Below, in pieces: positions 29,501 through 39,972 of a DNA stretch of 64,000 nt. The notes below the pieces were generated by a model. The model had not been told where the DNA came from. It searched no databases and saw only the letters and a program-made list of their open reading frames with translations. Origin of the DNA: an uncultured Eubacteriales bacterium (lineage in GTDB: Bacteria; Bacillota; Clostridia; Lachnospirales; Lachnospiraceae); contig CASEML010000019.1 of NCBI GenBank assembly GCA_949289145.1, forward strand, positions 1 to 64,000, written 5' to 3'. Within the stretch, counting starts at the first letter, position 1; every line of letters starts with the position of its first letter. A program made the translations under genes and the position numbers.

Positions 29501-30931
29501 ATGGGTAAAAAAGAGGACAAAAAACTAATTGAAGCAATTCGTGATATGAAGCCGATTCAGGAAGAAACAGGTAATGATGAGTTAAAGAAAATTCATTATC
29601 GTTTAAGGACTGGAAGAAATCAGTTTGAAAATGTTACTTCTAAGGCTATGAGTTCAGTAATGAAGGTCAGTGCTTTGGATTTAACATTAAATGATTGTGC
29701 CCAAAAACTAGAAAACGTTAGTGACGGTCTCAATGAAGCATCTGCAAAGATAGCGGAAACAGCTGCGGTTACAGCAGATATTACGGGAGAAGTCACCAAT
29801 GCCCATGAGATACTGGTGCAGTCCATTGTAAGGATTTCAGAAGATACGGCAGACATTACCGCCGAGATTGAGAAAAGCGATGGCAAATTAAATGACATTA
29901 CAAGTACGGCATCAAAAACAATGAATGCATCTTATACCATGAAAGAAGACATGAATTCATTATTGGGGATCATTCGCCATATGCAGGAAGTGATTGCGGC
30001 TATCAATAATATTTCTGGACAGACCAATCTCTTGGCATTGAATGCGTCTATTGAAGCGGCAAGAGCCGGTGAAGCAGGAAAAGGCTTTGCGGTAGTTGCG
30101 GAGGAAATCAGAAAGCTATCTGAGGAAACTAAGAATTTGACGGATAGCATGGAAAAGTTTGTGGACAGTGTAGAGCTGGCTTCCAGTAAGAGTGCAGCAA
30201 GTGTGCAGGATACGGTTAATTCACTGGAAAAAATTCAAGAAAGACTGGAGGAAGTCAGAGAAGTAAACCACAATAATTTTATAAAGATAGACAATATCAA
30301 CCGTGAAATTACCAGTGTGGCAGCCACCAGTGAAGAAATCAGTAGTTCTATGAATGAAGTGGACACTCAGGCAGGCAGAATGAAGGAAGAAACACAACTG
30401 ATTAAAGAAAATGCAGAATTAAGTTTTTCTATCAGTAAAGAATTACAGGAAGTTGTGAAACCGCTGGATGCTATTGAAACCGAATTGACAGAAGTAACAA
30501 ATATTATTGGAGTTATGTCAGAAGATCGTTTCTACATGTTAGAAAATGATGAATTTAAAAAACAGGTTTCCAATGCCATAAGTGCTCATAAAGCATGGGT
30601 GGAAACGGTAAAGGTCATTGTAGAAAGCGGAAATATCGTACCTCTTCAGACAAATTATAAAAAATGTGGATTTGGACACTTCTATTATTCCATGCGGCCA
30701 AAGAAAGCAGATATTTTAGAAATCTGGAAACAAATTGGAAATTATCACAGCCAATTACATAAAAACGGTGAGCAAATTATCCGACTGGTAAATATTGGAG
30801 AACATAGCCGTGCAGAAGTTTTATTAAAAGAAATAATTGATATATCTCAAGTACTGATTCGTGAGTTTGAGAAGATTATTAACCTGACAGAAGGTTATTC
30901 CAAAGACGGAAAGAATGTATTTGAATCTTAA
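29501..30931 (+). CDS. soluble methyl-accepting chemotaxis protein with CZB zinc-binding domain
   Basis: A 476-aa protein without membrane segments. The signalling hairpin tip is [18 protein letters not shown] (about residues 170-187). The C-terminal 120 residues form a chemoreceptor zinc-binding domain: His in HKAW, the core CGFGHFYYS, and [12 protein letters not shown] domains bind zinc through three His and one Cys and respond to zinc or oxidants. Placement of the CZB at the C-terminus of a cytosolic receptor is typical. No che genes are in the window. A bidirectional terminator follows. Confidence 0.9.
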   Translation: MGKKEDKKLIEAIRDMKPIQEETGNDELKKIHYRLRTGRNQFENVTSKAMSSVMKVSALDLTLNDCAQKLENVSDGLNEASAKIAETAAVTADITGEVTNAHEILVQSIVRISEDTADITAEIEKSDGKLNDITSTASKTMNASYTMKEDMNSLLGIIRHMQEVIAAINNISGQTNLLALNASIEAARAGEAGKGFAVVAEEIRKLSEETKNLTDSMEKFVDSVELASSKSAASVQDTVNSLEKIQERLEEVREVNHNNFIKIDNINREITSVAATSEEISSSMNEVDTQAGRMKEETQLIKENAELSFSISKELQEVVKPLDAIETELTEVTNIIGVMSEDRFYMLENDEFKKQVSNAISAHKAWVETVKVIVESGNIVPLQTNYKKCGFGHFYYSMRPKKADILEIWKQIGNYHSQLHKNGEQIIRLVNIGEHSRAEVLLKEIIDISQVLIREFEKIINLTEGYSKDGKNVFES

Positions 30932-30938
30932 AGAAGAA

Positions 30939-30977
30939 AAAGGCAGCGGCTCCCTTAAAAAGGGAGAGGCTGCCTTT
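30939..30977. terminator. bidirectional terminator between chemoreceptor and hydF
   Basis: AAAGGCAGC pairs with GCTGCCTTT, and inside a 2x2 internal loop CTCCCTT pairs with AAGGGAG. The A- and T-rich flanks allow use on both strands between the convergent genes. Confidence 0.85.
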
Positions 30978-30986
30978 CTTGGATTA

Positions 30987-32201
30987 TTATTTTTCAGGTA
31001 ATTGGGAGGCAATCTGTGGAAAAGCTTCCACGGAACGTTTTAAAATACCGTGCATATAAGCAATGGCGGTACCATAATTAGTCATGGGTACATGCTGTTT
31101 AGCGGCAACAGACAGCCGCTGTTTCATCTCCCTTTCATTTATCATACATCCGCCGCAGTGAATGATCAGCTTATATTTTGATACATCTTCAGGAAATTCT
31201 GTTCCGCTGGTAAATTCAAAATATATTTTTTGACCTGTATATTGTGTGATCCAGTTGGGAAGTTTTACAGTGCCAATATCTTCACATTGACGGTGATGAG
31301 TACAGCCCTCAGAAATAAGTACATAATCTCCGTTCGTCAAGGTGTCCAGTATCTTGGCACCTTGTACGGCTGTTTCAAGGTTTCCTTTATATCTTGCAAA
31401 CAAAATAGAAAAAGAAGTCAGTAGAATATCTTGTGGAGTATCTGCGGCTACTTTTTCAAAGGCTTGGCTGTCGGTAATTACAAGTTTTGGCTTTTGTCCC
31501 AGCTGCTGCAATGTGGATTTTAACTGATTTTCTTTTACCACAACAGAAATGGCATCTGCATCTAAAATATCACGAATGGTCTGCTGTTGGGGCAAAATCA
31601 GGCGTCCCTTTGGTGCAGCACTGTCAATGGGAATTACTAGAACAACCAAGTCGGAGGGTTCCAGCAAGTCTGCCACAATGGAAGAATTTTTAATGGAAGG
31701 TTTGGCTTGAGCTGCAATCAGTTCTTTTAACTGCTCGATATTTAGACCAGATTTGGCACTGATACCAATACAGTGCTGGCCGATATCATAAGGAATTGGA
31801 GGTTCACACAAGTCAGCTTTGTTAAAGGCAATCACAAAGGGGAGTTCTTTGGAGCGGAAACGTTTTATTAACTTATAATCCAGTTCTGTAATCCCCTTTG
31901 TACTGTCTACAATCAACACAGCAACATCTGTTTTGTTTAAAACCTGATATGTTTTTTTGATTCGCAGTGCACCAAGACTTCCCTCATCATCCAGACCTGC
32001 AGTGTCAATCAACACAACGGGACCAATGGGCAGCAGTTCCATGGATTTATAGACCGGGTCTGTGGTGGTTCCCTCAAACTCTGATACAATGGAAAGCTGT
32101 TGGCTGGTAATGGCATTGATAACACTGGACTTTCCAACGTTTCGCCTTCCGAATAATGCAATGTGTATCCGTTCAGAGGATGGTGTGTGATTTAATGACA
32201 T
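30987..32201 (-). CDS. hydF: [FeFe]-hydrogenase maturation GTPase HydF
   Basis: A 404-aa protein with an N-terminal GTPase domain: G1 GRRNVGKSS, G3 DTAGLDD, G4 NKAD. The C-terminal cluster-binding domain has the ligands CTHH (near residue 300) and HCGGC (about residue 350), fitting the CxHx(n)HCxxC pattern of HydF. HydF is the scaffold on which the diiron subcluster is built before transfer to the hydrogenase. It follows hydG by 28 bases on the same strand. hydE and the hydrogenase itself are not in this window. Confidence 0.95.
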   Translation of the reverse strand: MSLNHTPSSERIHIALFGRRNVGKSSVINAITSQQLSIVSEFEGTTTDPVYKSMELLPIGPVVLIDTAGLDDEGSLGALRIKKTYQVLNKTDVAVLIVDSTKGITELDYKLIKRFRSKELPFVIAFNKADLCEPPIPYDIGQHCIGISAKSGLNIEQLKELIAAQAKPSIKNSSIVADLLEPSDLVVLVIPIDSAAPKGRLILPQQQTIRDILDADAISVVVKENQLKSTLQQLGQKPKLVITDSQAFEKVAADTPQDILLTSFSILFARYKGNLETAVQGAKILDTLTNGDYVLISEGCTHHRQCEDIGTVKLPNWITQYTGQKIYFEFTSGTEFPEDVSKYKLIIHCGGCMINEREMKQRLSVAAKQHVPMTNYGTAIAYMHGILKRSVEAFPQIASQLPEK

Positions 32202-32229
32202 GTAAAGATACCTCCTTAAGTAAAATGTG

Positions 32230-33648
32230 CTAGAATCTAAAATCTCTTTGTCCTTGTTTTATCTGTTCTAAATTTTTTATTACAATCTCCCGCACTGTAT
32301 CGCTTGGTATATTTTGAATTTCTTGATGAATTAATTGCCGGCCAATATCTTTGGTTTCTGCAGATGCATAATCCTCCAGATATTCCTGCAAGGTCATTAG
32401 CGCATTTGGATGACAGCAGTTTTGAATCTGTCCGCTTTTGCAAAGGCTCATAAAGCGGTCACCGGTGCGGCCCTCCCGATAGCAGGCAGTGCAGAAACTT
32501 GGAATGTAGCCGGATTTCATCAACCAGTTTACCACCTGGTCTAAAGTACGGGTATCACTAACATCAAATTGAGCAGAATTTTCTTCCGGCAGTTCCGGTT
32601 CTACATAACCGCCCACGCTAGTACGGGACCCGCCGCTGATTTGAGATACCCCAAGGTGCAGTAAACGTTCCCTGCATTTCTGGCTCTCTCTAGTGGAAAC
32701 GATCATTCCGGTGTAAGGCACACTGATGCGGATACATGCTACAAGTTTTGCAAAAGTATCATCGTCGATACCGTTATCAAAGGTATCTGGATCAATATCA
32801 TCCGCACGGCGAATACGGGGAACGCTGATGGTGTGAGGTCCTACTCCATGAACTGCTTCTAAGTGTTCAGCATGCATCAGCAGACCGGCAAACTCATAGC
32901 GATACATTTCCAAGCCAAATAAGACACCGAGTCCAACATCGTCAATGCCGCCTTCCATGGCGCGGTCCATGGCTTCAGTGTGGTAGGCATAGTCATGTTT
33001 TGGTCCTGTGGGATGCAGTTTTTCGTAACTTTCTTTATGGTAAGTTTCTTGAAATAAAATATAGGTGCCGATACCAGCATTCTTTAATTTACGGTAATTT
33101 TCCACAGTGGTGGCAGCAATATTTACATTTACACGACGAATGGCACCGTTTTTATGCTTAATGCTGTAGATAGTTTTAATGCTCTCCAAAACATATTCGA
33201 TTGGATTATTTACCGGATCTTCACCAGCTTCTAATGCCAGCCGCTTATGTCCCATATCCTGCAGGGCAATTACTTCGCTGCGGATTTCCTCCTGTGTAAG
33301 TTTTTTACGAGCAATATGCGTGTTGGTATTGTGATATGGACAGTAAACACAGCCGTTGACGCAATAGTTGGAGAGATAAAGAGGTGCAAACATTACAATA
33401 CGGTTACCGTAGAAATCTTTTTTGATCTGTTCAGCCAAACGGAAAATTTCCTGATTCTTTTCCGGAATGGCACAATCCAAAAGAACCATAGCCTCCCGGT
33501 GGGACAATCCTTTGCGTAATTGCGCTTTTTTTATAATTTGGTCAATAAGCTCAATATTGTTTTTGTTTTTATCGCCATATGCAAGGGTTTCTAAAATCTC
33601 TTCATGATTGATGAAATCCTCTGCTTTCATAGATGTTGCCTGATACAT
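32230..33648 (-). CDS. hydG: [FeFe]-hydrogenase H-cluster radical SAM maturase HydG
   Basis: A 472-aa radical SAM tyrosine lyase that makes CO and cyanide ligands. The SAM cluster motif is CVNGCVYC (CX3CX2C, about residue 97). The C-terminal second cluster motif is FCTACYREG ... NCCHPNA, which distinguishes HydG from ThiH and HydE. I use ATG 33648 because AAAGGAG lies 9 bases upstream; a frame extending to 33684 has no such site. Divergent from a chemoreceptor gene. Confidence 0.95.
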   Translation of the reverse strand: MYQATSMKAEDFINHEEILETLAYGDKNKNNIELIDQIIKKAQLRKGLSHREAMVLLDCAIPEKNQEIFRLAEQIKKDFYGNRIVMFAPLYLSNYCVNGCVYCPYHNTNTHIARKKLTQEEIRSEVIALQDMGHKRLALEAGEDPVNNPIEYVLESIKTIYSIKHKNGAIRRVNVNIAATTVENYRKLKNAGIGTYILFQETYHKESYEKLHPTGPKHDYAYHTEAMDRAMEGGIDDVGLGVLFGLEMYRYEFAGLLMHAEHLEAVHGVGPHTISVPRIRRADDIDPDTFDNGIDDDTFAKLVACIRISVPYTGMIVSTRESQKCRERLLHLGVSQISGGSRTSVGGYVEPELPEENSAQFDVSDTRTLDQVVNWLMKSGYIPSFCTACYREGRTGDRFMSLCKSGQIQNCCHPNALMTLQEYLEDYASAETKDIGRQLIHQEIQNIPSDTVREIVIKNLEQIKQGQRDFRF

Positions 33649-33782
33649 TGGTATATACTCCTTTCTGTTGTTTAAACACAACATACAGACTTTAATGTAT
33701 AGTATACTACTAATTATTGTGAATGGAAAGTGCGAAAGATTTGGAATTCATAAAAATATGTAGAAAATTCACAAAAAGGCAC

Positions 33783-33810
33783 TTGTTAATATCAAAAAAT
33801 GTGGTAAAAT
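33783..33810 (+). promoter_or_regulatory. promoter of the second chemoreceptor gene
   Basis: TTGTTA (33783-33788), 16-base spacer and TAAAAT (33805-33810) with a TGG extension directly upstream of the -10. It lies 36 bases before the start codon. Confidence 0.6.
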
Positions 33811-33845
33811 AATATATAAGAACGTGTAGGGAAGGAGAAAGGTTT

Positions 33846-34799
33846 ATGGGATTGTTTAGTAAAAAGGAAAACATAGCAGCAAATGAAGCAAAAGTTGATA
33901 TTAATTTATCAGAAATTTCAGCACCGGTAAAACAAATTGGGGAATTTGTGAAGCAAAAAGAAACAGAAGTTTCAAAGTCAGATAAAACACAGTTGGAAAA
34001 AATCGAAAGCATGAAAAGCAGCTTTTATGATATTACCAAAAAGTCGGAGGACATTGATAATGCCATAAGCGGTCTTCAGACAGATTTCCAGTCTCTTGGA
34101 GCTATGAAGTCAGAGATGGATGGAAGCTTAAAGGATGTGTTTAAAGTTGTAGATGATGCTAACAATAATGTGACAGCACTAAAGAATAATTCTGAAGCAG
34201 TAGAAGAAAAATTTGGTGAGATACAAAACGTATTCCATGAATTTCAGAAAAGTTTTGATGAGATTAAAGATACTATGCAGGCGATTATCGGAATTGCAAA
34301 CCAGACAAATATGCTGGCTTTGAATGCGTCTATTGAAGCAGCGAGAGCCGGTGAAAATGGAAGGGGATTTGCCGTTGTTGCAGATCAGGTCAATGCTTTG
34401 GCAGGACAGATTAAAGTGTTAGTTGGGGATGTAAACTCCAGTATGGAGACCTTACAGAACAATTCAGAACATTTGGAAGCTTCCATGGGACAGGCTCAGA
34501 AAGCACTTGGAGTTTCCAAAGAGCGTGTGGAAGAAACAGGAAAAGCTTTTGCAATCATCAGCGAAACAGGAAAAAGTGTTACAGATATTAATGAAAATAT
34601 CAGTCAGGCAGTGGAATCTTGTGTGAAACAGGTTGGACAGGTGAAATCTTCCCTTGATAATACAGTTAGTGCCATTGGAAGTGTGGCAGATGAAATGGAA
34701 AGAATCGGAAATCCTGGAGATGTGGATTATGGATATTCTTACATAAGTGGCTTGGTGGAAGAAATTAAACCCAAAATCCGCAAATATAGTAAAGAATAA
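33846..34799 (+). CDS. soluble methyl-accepting chemotaxis-type signalling protein
   Basis: A 317-aa cytosolic protein made almost wholly of the receptor signalling coiled coil, with the tip [23 protein letters not shown] in part (about residue 155) and only about 60 residues before it. No sensor domain, membrane helix or PAS is visible, so it either takes its input from another protein or senses through its short N-terminus. It has AAGGAGAAAGG before the ATG, its own promoter and its own terminator. Confidence 0.85.
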   Translation: MGLFSKKENIAANEAKVDINLSEISAPVKQIGEFVKQKETEVSKSDKTQLEKIESMKSSFYDITKKSEDIDNAISGLQTDFQSLGAMKSEMDGSLKDVFKVVDDANNNVTALKNNSEAVEEKFGEIQNVFHEFQKSFDEIKDTMQAIIGIANQTNMLALNASIEAARAGENGRGFAVVADQVNALAGQIKVLVGDVNSSMETLQNNSEHLEASMGQAQKALGVSKERVEETGKAFAIISETGKSVTDINENISQAVESCVKQVGQVKSSLDNTVSAIGSVADEMERIGNPGDVDYGYSYISGLVEEIKPKIRKYSKE

Positions 34800-34810
34800 G
34801 ATTATACATA

Positions 34811-34863
34811 AAAAAGAGGGTATTTTTCAAGTCATTTTAGGGTTTGAAGAATACCCTCTTTTT
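34811..34863 (+). terminator. Rho-independent terminator
   Basis: A 14-bp perfect stem (AAAAAGAGGGTATT and complement), extended by TTCAA/TTGAA after mismatches, with the 3' arm ending in five T residues. Confidence 0.9.
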
Positions 34864-34929
34864 ATGTCGGTCTGCAAATGTTCTTTAGAAAACCTTTATA
34901 AATATGTCTAAAAATTCACAATCTTTATA

Positions 34930-34958
34930 TTGATTTGTCAGGGAAAACTCTCTATAAT
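34930..34958 (+). promoter_or_regulatory. sigma-A promoter of ftsH-uvrC
   Basis: TTGATT (34930-34935), exact 17-base spacer, TATAAT (34953-34958). The start codon of ftsH is 111 bases downstream, leaving a leader of about 100 bases. Confidence 0.7.
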
Positions 34959-35069
34959 AAATGAAAAAGAAAAAGCATAATGAAACGTGTAAAAGTAACT
35001 TACTTGGGAAAAATAAATTTGCAAGATTAGTATATACAATGTTTCTGCAAAGACATGGAGGAGAAGTGT

Positions 35070-37049
35070 ATGGAAAACAACAATTCCAATAATAATGGGC
35101 GTAATCAAAAAGGGCCCCAGACATTTATTATATTGGCAGCGGCAGCGATTATTACACTGATGCTGTTTAGCTTTATAAATAATCTGTTAGTAGACAGTTC
35201 CAAGAAACAGATCACATACAATGAATTTCTTGAAATGGTAGACAGCGGCCAAGTAAAAAGTGTAGAAATTGGCAGTGACAGCATTACCATCATACCGGCA
35301 CCTACAAGTGGTAACAATGACAGTGTGCTTACAGTACCTATAATCACTTATTATACTGGTATTGTAGAGGATGATACCCTGATTCAGCGTCTTTTGGATG
35401 CGGGAGTCAGCGTAGAGGGAGAAATTCCTGATCGGGTTGGATTCTTAGAATCCCTTTTAGTGTCACTTCTTCCATTGCTGCTGATTTGGTTATTATTAAG
35501 CTTTTTGTTTAGTAAGATGGCAAAAGGAAGCGGCATGATGGGTGTTGGAAAGAGCAATGCCAAAGTGTATGTGGAAAAAGAAACTGGAATAACCTTTAAG
35601 GATGTGGCAGGGGAAGACGAAGCGAAAGAATCCCTTCAGGAAGTGGTAGATTTTCTTCACAACCCTACAAAATATGCAACCATCGGCGCAAAACTTCCAA
35701 AGGGAGCGCTTTTGGTGGGACCTCCGGGAACAGGAAAAACATTGCTTGCCAAGGCAGTGGCAGGAGAAGCAAAGGTACCGTTCTTTTCTATGGCTGGTTC
35801 CGACTTTGTGGAAATGTTTGTAGGTGTAGGTGCTTCCAGAGTAAGAGATTTATTTAAAGAAGCACAGAAGGCAGCACCATGTATTATCTTTATTGATGAA
35901 ATTGATGCCATTGGTAAAAGCAGAGATGCCAGATACGGCGGTGACAGTGAACGTGAGCAGACTTTGAACCAGCTGTTGGCAGAGATGGATGGTTTTGATA
36001 CTTCTAAAGGTATTTTGATATTAGCGGCAACAAACCGCCCGGAAGTACTGGATAAGGCGCTTCTTCGTCCGGGACGTTTTGACCGACGTGTCATCGTAGA
36101 TAAACCGGATTTAAAAGGGCGTGTGGAAATCTTAAAGGTTCACGCAAAAAATGTATTGATGGATGATACGGTAGACTTGGATGCCATTGCACTGGCAACT
36201 TCCGGCGCAGTAGGTTCAGATCTTGCCAACATGATCAATGAAGCTGCCATCAATGCAGTAAAGCACGGAAGACAGGTAGTTTCCCAGTCGGATTTATTTG
36301 AAGCAGTGGAAGTGGTACTGGTAGGTAAGGAAAAGAAAGACCGCATTATGAGTAAGGAAGAAAGAAGAATTGTGTCTTACCACGAAGTAGGTCATGCATT
36401 GATCAGTGCTTTGGAAAAGGATGCAGAGCCAGTACAGAAGATTACCATTGTTCCAAGAACCATGGGAGCCTTAGGCTATGTTATGAATGTTCCAGAAGAA
36501 GAAAAATACTTAAATACAGAAAAAGAACTGCGCACCATGCTTGTAAAATTTCTGGCTGGCCGTGCCGCAGAGGAAATTGTGTTTGATACAGTAACTACAG
36601 GAGCTTCTAACGATATCGAGAAAGCAACGGAAATCGCCCGTGCTATGGTAACTCAGTACGGTATGTCAGAAAAGTTCGGGTTGATCGGTTTAGAAACTGT
36701 AGAAAGTAAATACTTAGACGGCAAGGCAGCAATGCACTGTGGTGATGCCACTGCAGCTGAGGTGGATCAGGAAGTTATGAGGCTTTTGAAGGAAAGCTAT
36801 GAGAGAGCTAAACAGTTGCTGACGGAAAACAGAGAAGCCTTAGATAAAATCGCAGAATTCCTAATTGAGAAAGAAACTATTACCGGTAAAGAATTTATGA
36901 AAATATTCCATGAAATCAAAGGAATACCGGAAGAAACTGATACTGATTCTGCCGAAGAGGTTTCTGGTGCTGCAAAAGAAGGCGGTGAGGCTGTCACAGA
37001 AATTCAAGAATTACCAGTGAATTTAGCGAAGGAAGAACAGGATGTTTAA
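35070..37049 (+). CDS. ftsH: ATP-dependent zinc metalloprotease FtsH
   Basis: A 659-aa membrane-bound AAA+ protease. It has two N-terminal membrane helices (about 18-38 and 125-148) around a small external domain, Walker A GPPGTGKT, Walker [12 protein letters not shown], the second region of homology [10 protein letters not shown], and the zinc site HEVGH in [13 protein letters not shown]. It degrades misfolded and regulatory membrane proteins. The start at ATG 35070 follows GGAGGAGAAGTGT; the ATG at 35055 lies before that site. It overlaps uvrC by 8 bases, an unusual neighbour that implies co-transcription. Confidence 0.97.
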   Translation: MENNNSNNNGRNQKGPQTFIILAAAAIITLMLFSFINNLLVDSSKKQITYNEFLEMVDSGQVKSVEIGSDSITIIPAPTSGNNDSVLTVPIITYYTGIVEDDTLIQRLLDAGVSVEGEIPDRVGFLESLLVSLLPLLLIWLLLSFLFSKMAKGSGMMGVGKSNAKVYVEKETGITFKDVAGEDEAKESLQEVVDFLHNPTKYATIGAKLPKGALLVGPPGTGKTLLAKAVAGEAKVPFFSMAGSDFVEMFVGVGASRVRDLFKEAQKAAPCIIFIDEIDAIGKSRDARYGGDSEREQTLNQLLAEMDGFDTSKGILILAATNRPEVLDKALLRPGRFDRRVIVDKPDLKGRVEILKVHAKNVLMDDTVDLDAIALATSGAVGSDLANMINEAAINAVKHGRQVVSQSDLFEAVEVVLVGKEKKDRIMSKEERRIVSYHEVGHALISALEKDAEPVQKITIVPRTMGALGYVMNVPEEEKYLNTEKELRTMLVKFLAGRAAEEIVFDTVTTGASNDIEKATEIARAMVTQYGMSEKFGLIGLETVESKYLDGKAAMHCGDATAAEVDQEVMRLLKESYERAKQLLTENREALDKIAEFLIEKETITGKEFMKIFHEIKGIPEETDTDSAEEVSGAAKEGGEAVTEIQELPVNLAKEEQDV

Positions 37050-38913
37050 TATAGAAGAAGAGCTAAAGAAACTCCCGGCCTCTCCCGGTGTTTATATTAT
37101 GCATGATGAAAAGGATGCTATTATATATGTAGGGAAAGCTGTCAGTTTAAAAAATCGGGTTCGTCAGTATTTTCAAAGCAGTCGCAATAAGACAGCCAAA
37201 ATTGAAAGTATGGTAAGTCATATTGCCAGATTTGAATACATCATCACAGATTCCGAAATGGAAGCATTAGTACTGGAATGCAACCTGATCAAAGAGCATC
37301 GTCCTAAATACAATACCATGCTGGTGGATGATAAGACCTATCCATATATTAAAGTGACGGTAGGAGAGGATTATCCCCGTGTACTGTTTACCAGAATGGC
37401 AAAAAAGGATAAGTCTCGCTATTTTGGTCCATATACTAGTGCTCAGGCGGTAAAGGATACGATAGAACTCCTGCGGAAAATGTATAAGATCAGAACCTGC
37501 AATAAAAGTATTAAAGAAGCGGAAAATAATGACAGACCCTGTCTTTATTATCAAATGAAGCAGTGTGATGCTCCATGCAACCACTATATTTCAAAAGAAG
37601 AATACGGAGAGAATATTAAAAAGGTCATTGAATTCCTGAACGGGAATTACACAGATACATTAAAAAATCTTACAGAGAAAATGCAGAAGGCTTCCGAAGA
37701 AATGAATTTTGAGGAAGCCATTGTTTATCGTGACCTGATTGAAAGCGTAAAGGCTATTGCCCAAAAGCAGAAGATTACTGACAGCAACAAACTGGAAAAT
37801 AGGGATGTGCTTGCATTGGCGACGGAGGGCGAAGACGGTATTATGCAGGTGTTTTTTATTCGAGATGGAAAGTTGATTGGCAGGGAGCATTTCCACATGA
37901 ATATTCCGGTAGGAGAGACTAGCGGACAAACTATAGTTAGTTTTATCAAACAATTTTATGCAGGAACACCGTTTATTCCAAAAGAGTTGATGATACAGGA
38001 AGATATCGAAGAACAACAGCTTCTGGAGGAATGGCTCAGCACTAAGCGGGGGCAGAGAGTGCATATTCGTGTGCCGAAGAAAGGTACCAAAGAACGGATG
38101 GTGGAACTGGCAAAACGAAATGCTGCGCTGGTGCTTGCGCAGGATAAGGAGCGGATTAAGCGGGAGGAAGGCAGAACTATTGGTGCTATGAAAGAAATAG
38201 CAGATCTTCTAGGACTAGAGCACATTAACCGAGTGGAGGCATTTGATATTTCAAACATCAGCGGCTATAATTCCGTAGGCTCTATGATTGTATACGAAAA
38301 GGGAAAGCCAAAAAACAGTGACTACCGCAAATTTAAAATTAAGTCGGTAGAGGGACCCGATGATTATGCCAGCATGGAAGAGGTTCTTACCAGACGTTTT
38401 CTTCATGGAATGGAAGAAAAGAAGCAGATGGAGGCAAAGAAGCTCAGCCAAGAATTGGGAAGCTTTACAAAATTTCCCGACTTGATCATGATGGATGGCG
38501 GAAAAGGCCAGGTGCATATTGCAGAGAAGGTCCTGAATAAATTACAATTAAATATTCCAGTTTGTGGCATGGTAAAGGATGATAATCACAGAACCAGAGG
38601 GCTGTATTTTCATGATGTGGAATTGCCAATCGATACTCATTCCGAAGGATTCCGCCTGATTACTAGAATTCAGGATGAAGCTCACCGATTTGCCATTGAA
38701 TTTCATCGTTCCCTGAGGAGTAAGACACAGGTTCATTCTATTTTGGATGATATTGAGGGAATTGGCGAGAAACGAAGAAAAGCACTGCTTCGCAGATTTA
38801 AGTCGGTAGAGAATATTAAGGAGGCTGATTTGAAGGAACTGGCTTCCACAGAAAGTATGAATCAGCGGGCTGCGGAAACTGTGTACAAATTCTTTCATGA
38901 GAAGGATCAGTAA
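37042..38913 (+). CDS. uvrC: excinuclease ABC subunit C
   Basis: A 623-aa protein with the expected domain order: N-terminal GIY-YIG nuclease ([25 protein letters not shown], in outline), a UvrB-binding UVR motif (about 200-235), the RNase H-like C-terminal nuclease ([18 protein letters not shown]), and a helix-hairpin-helix pair at the end ([13 protein letters not shown]). It makes both incisions in nucleotide excision repair. It starts within the end of ftsH. Confidence 0.97.
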   Translation: MFNIEEELKKLPASPGVYIMHDEKDAIIYVGKAVSLKNRVRQYFQSSRNKTAKIESMVSHIARFEYIITDSEMEALVLECNLIKEHRPKYNTMLVDDKTYPYIKVTVGEDYPRVLFTRMAKKDKSRYFGPYTSAQAVKDTIELLRKMYKIRTCNKSIKEAENNDRPCLYYQMKQCDAPCNHYISKEEYGENIKKVIEFLNGNYTDTLKNLTEKMQKASEEMNFEEAIVYRDLIESVKAIAQKQKITDSNKLENRDVLALATEGEDGIMQVFFIRDGKLIGREHFHMNIPVGETSGQTIVSFIKQFYAGTPFIPKELMIQEDIEEQQLLEEWLSTKRGQRVHIRVPKKGTKERMVELAKRNAALVLAQDKERIKREEGRTIGAMKEIADLLGLEHINRVEAFDISNISGYNSVGSMIVYEKGKPKNSDYRKFKIKSVEGPDDYASMEEVLTRRFLHGMEEKKQMEAKKLSQELGSFTKFPDLIMMDGGKGQVHIAEKVLNKLQLNIPVCGMVKDDNHRTRGLYFHDVELPIDTHSEGFRLITRIQDEAHRFAIEFHRSLRSKTQVHSILDDIEGIGEKRRKALLRRFKSVENIKEADLKELASTESMNQRAAETVYKFFHEKDQ

Positions 38914-38946
38914 TGAATATTCTTGTGCCAAACATTTCAAAATTCA

Positions 38947-38975
38947 TTGATTGCACCCCCTACTTGTGTTAAAAT
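38947..38975 (+). promoter_or_regulatory. sigma-A promoter of hprK-glcK
   Basis: TTGATT (38947-38952), 17-base spacer, TAAAAT (38970-38975), in the 108 bases between uvrC and hprK. Confidence 0.65.
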
Positions 38976-39021
38976 TAGTCTATGTGTAAAAAACTATATG
39001 GAGCTGAAAGGGGATTTACGT

Positions 39022-39954
39022 ATGCAAAGTATCAAAATACCAAAATTAATTGAGAAGATGAATTTGAAAAATCTTACACCGGAAATTTCATTGGAGGAAA
39101 GCAGAATTACAATTCCGGATATTAACAGACCGGCGCTGCAGTTAACTGGATATTTTGAACATTTTGAAAATGAACGTGTGCAGATTATTGGATATGTAGA
39201 ATATACATATTTGTTGGGCCTGTCCAGAGAAAGAAAATTGGAAGTTTATGAGCAGTTTTTAGGATACAAGATGCCATGTATTATATATTGCAGCAAGGCA
39301 AAACCGGATGAAGACATGTTACGGCTTGCCAGAGAGCATGGAATTCCCATTCTGGCCACAAATAAATCCACATCTTCCTTTATGGCGGAAATTATCCGCT
39401 GGCAAAAAGTGGAGCTGGCTCCAAGTATCAGCATTCATGGTGTGCTGGTAGATGTTTATGGCGAAGGATTATTGATTATGGGGGAAAGCGGTATAGGTAA
39501 AAGTGAAGCGGCGCTGGAATTGATTAAGCGTGGTCATCGTCTTGTAACGGATGATGTGGTGGAAATCAGAAAAGTCAGCGACGAAACTCTCATTGGTACG
39601 GCACCTGATATTACCAGACACTTTATTGAATTGCGAGGTATCGGTATCGTGGATGTAAAGAATTTGTTTGGTGTAGAAAGCGTTAAGGAGACTCAGTCTA
39701 TTGACTTAGTAATTAAACTAGAGGATTGGAATAAAGATAAAGAATATGATCGTCTGGGACTGGAGGAAGAATATACAGAATTTTTGGGCAATAAAGTAGT
39801 ATGCCATTCTATTCCGATTCGTCCGGGTCGTAATCTTGCCATCATTTGTGAAACCGCAGCTGTAAATTACCGTCAGAAGAAGATGGGATACAATGCAGCC
39901 AAAGAATTATATAACAGAGTACAGAACAGTCTGACACAGAAACTAGAAGATTAG
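39022..39954 (+). CDS. hprK: HPr kinase/phosphorylase
   Basis: A 310-aa enzyme that phosphorylates HPr on Ser46 using ATP or PPi and dephosphorylates it, the switch of carbon catabolite control through CcpA. It has Walker A GESGIGKS, the following KRGHRLVTDDVVEI, and the family signature LRGIGIVDVKNLFG. ATG 39022 has AAAGGGGAT upstream; the longer frame to 38923 overlaps the promoter. It lies 18 bases before glcK. Confidence 0.96.
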   Translation: MQSIKIPKLIEKMNLKNLTPEISLEESRITIPDINRPALQLTGYFEHFENERVQIIGYVEYTYLLGLSRERKLEVYEQFLGYKMPCIIYCSKAKPDEDMLRLAREHGIPILATNKSTSSFMAEIIRWQKVELAPSISIHGVLVDVYGEGLLIMGESGIGKSEAALELIKRGHRLVTDDVVEIRKVSDETLIGTAPDITRHFIELRGIGIVDVKNLFGVESVKETQSIDLVIKLEDWNKDKEYDRLGLEEEYTEFLGNKVVCHSIPIRPGRNLAIICETAAVNYRQKKMGYNAAKELYNRVQNSLTQKLED

Positions 39955-39972
39955 AGAGAGCAGGAGGACAGC

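Noticed and set aside
33666..33684. Rex-type operator in the hydG leader (TGTTTAAACA palindrome)
   Set aside because: The half-sites do not fit TTGTTAA-N4-TTAACAA well enough; a 10-base AT-rich palindrome is expected by chance.
34961..35092. 43-codon frame (MKKKKHNETCK and on) in the ftsH leader
   Set aside because: No ribosome binding site, and it overlaps the ftsH start in another frame; a long untranslated leader is the simpler reading.
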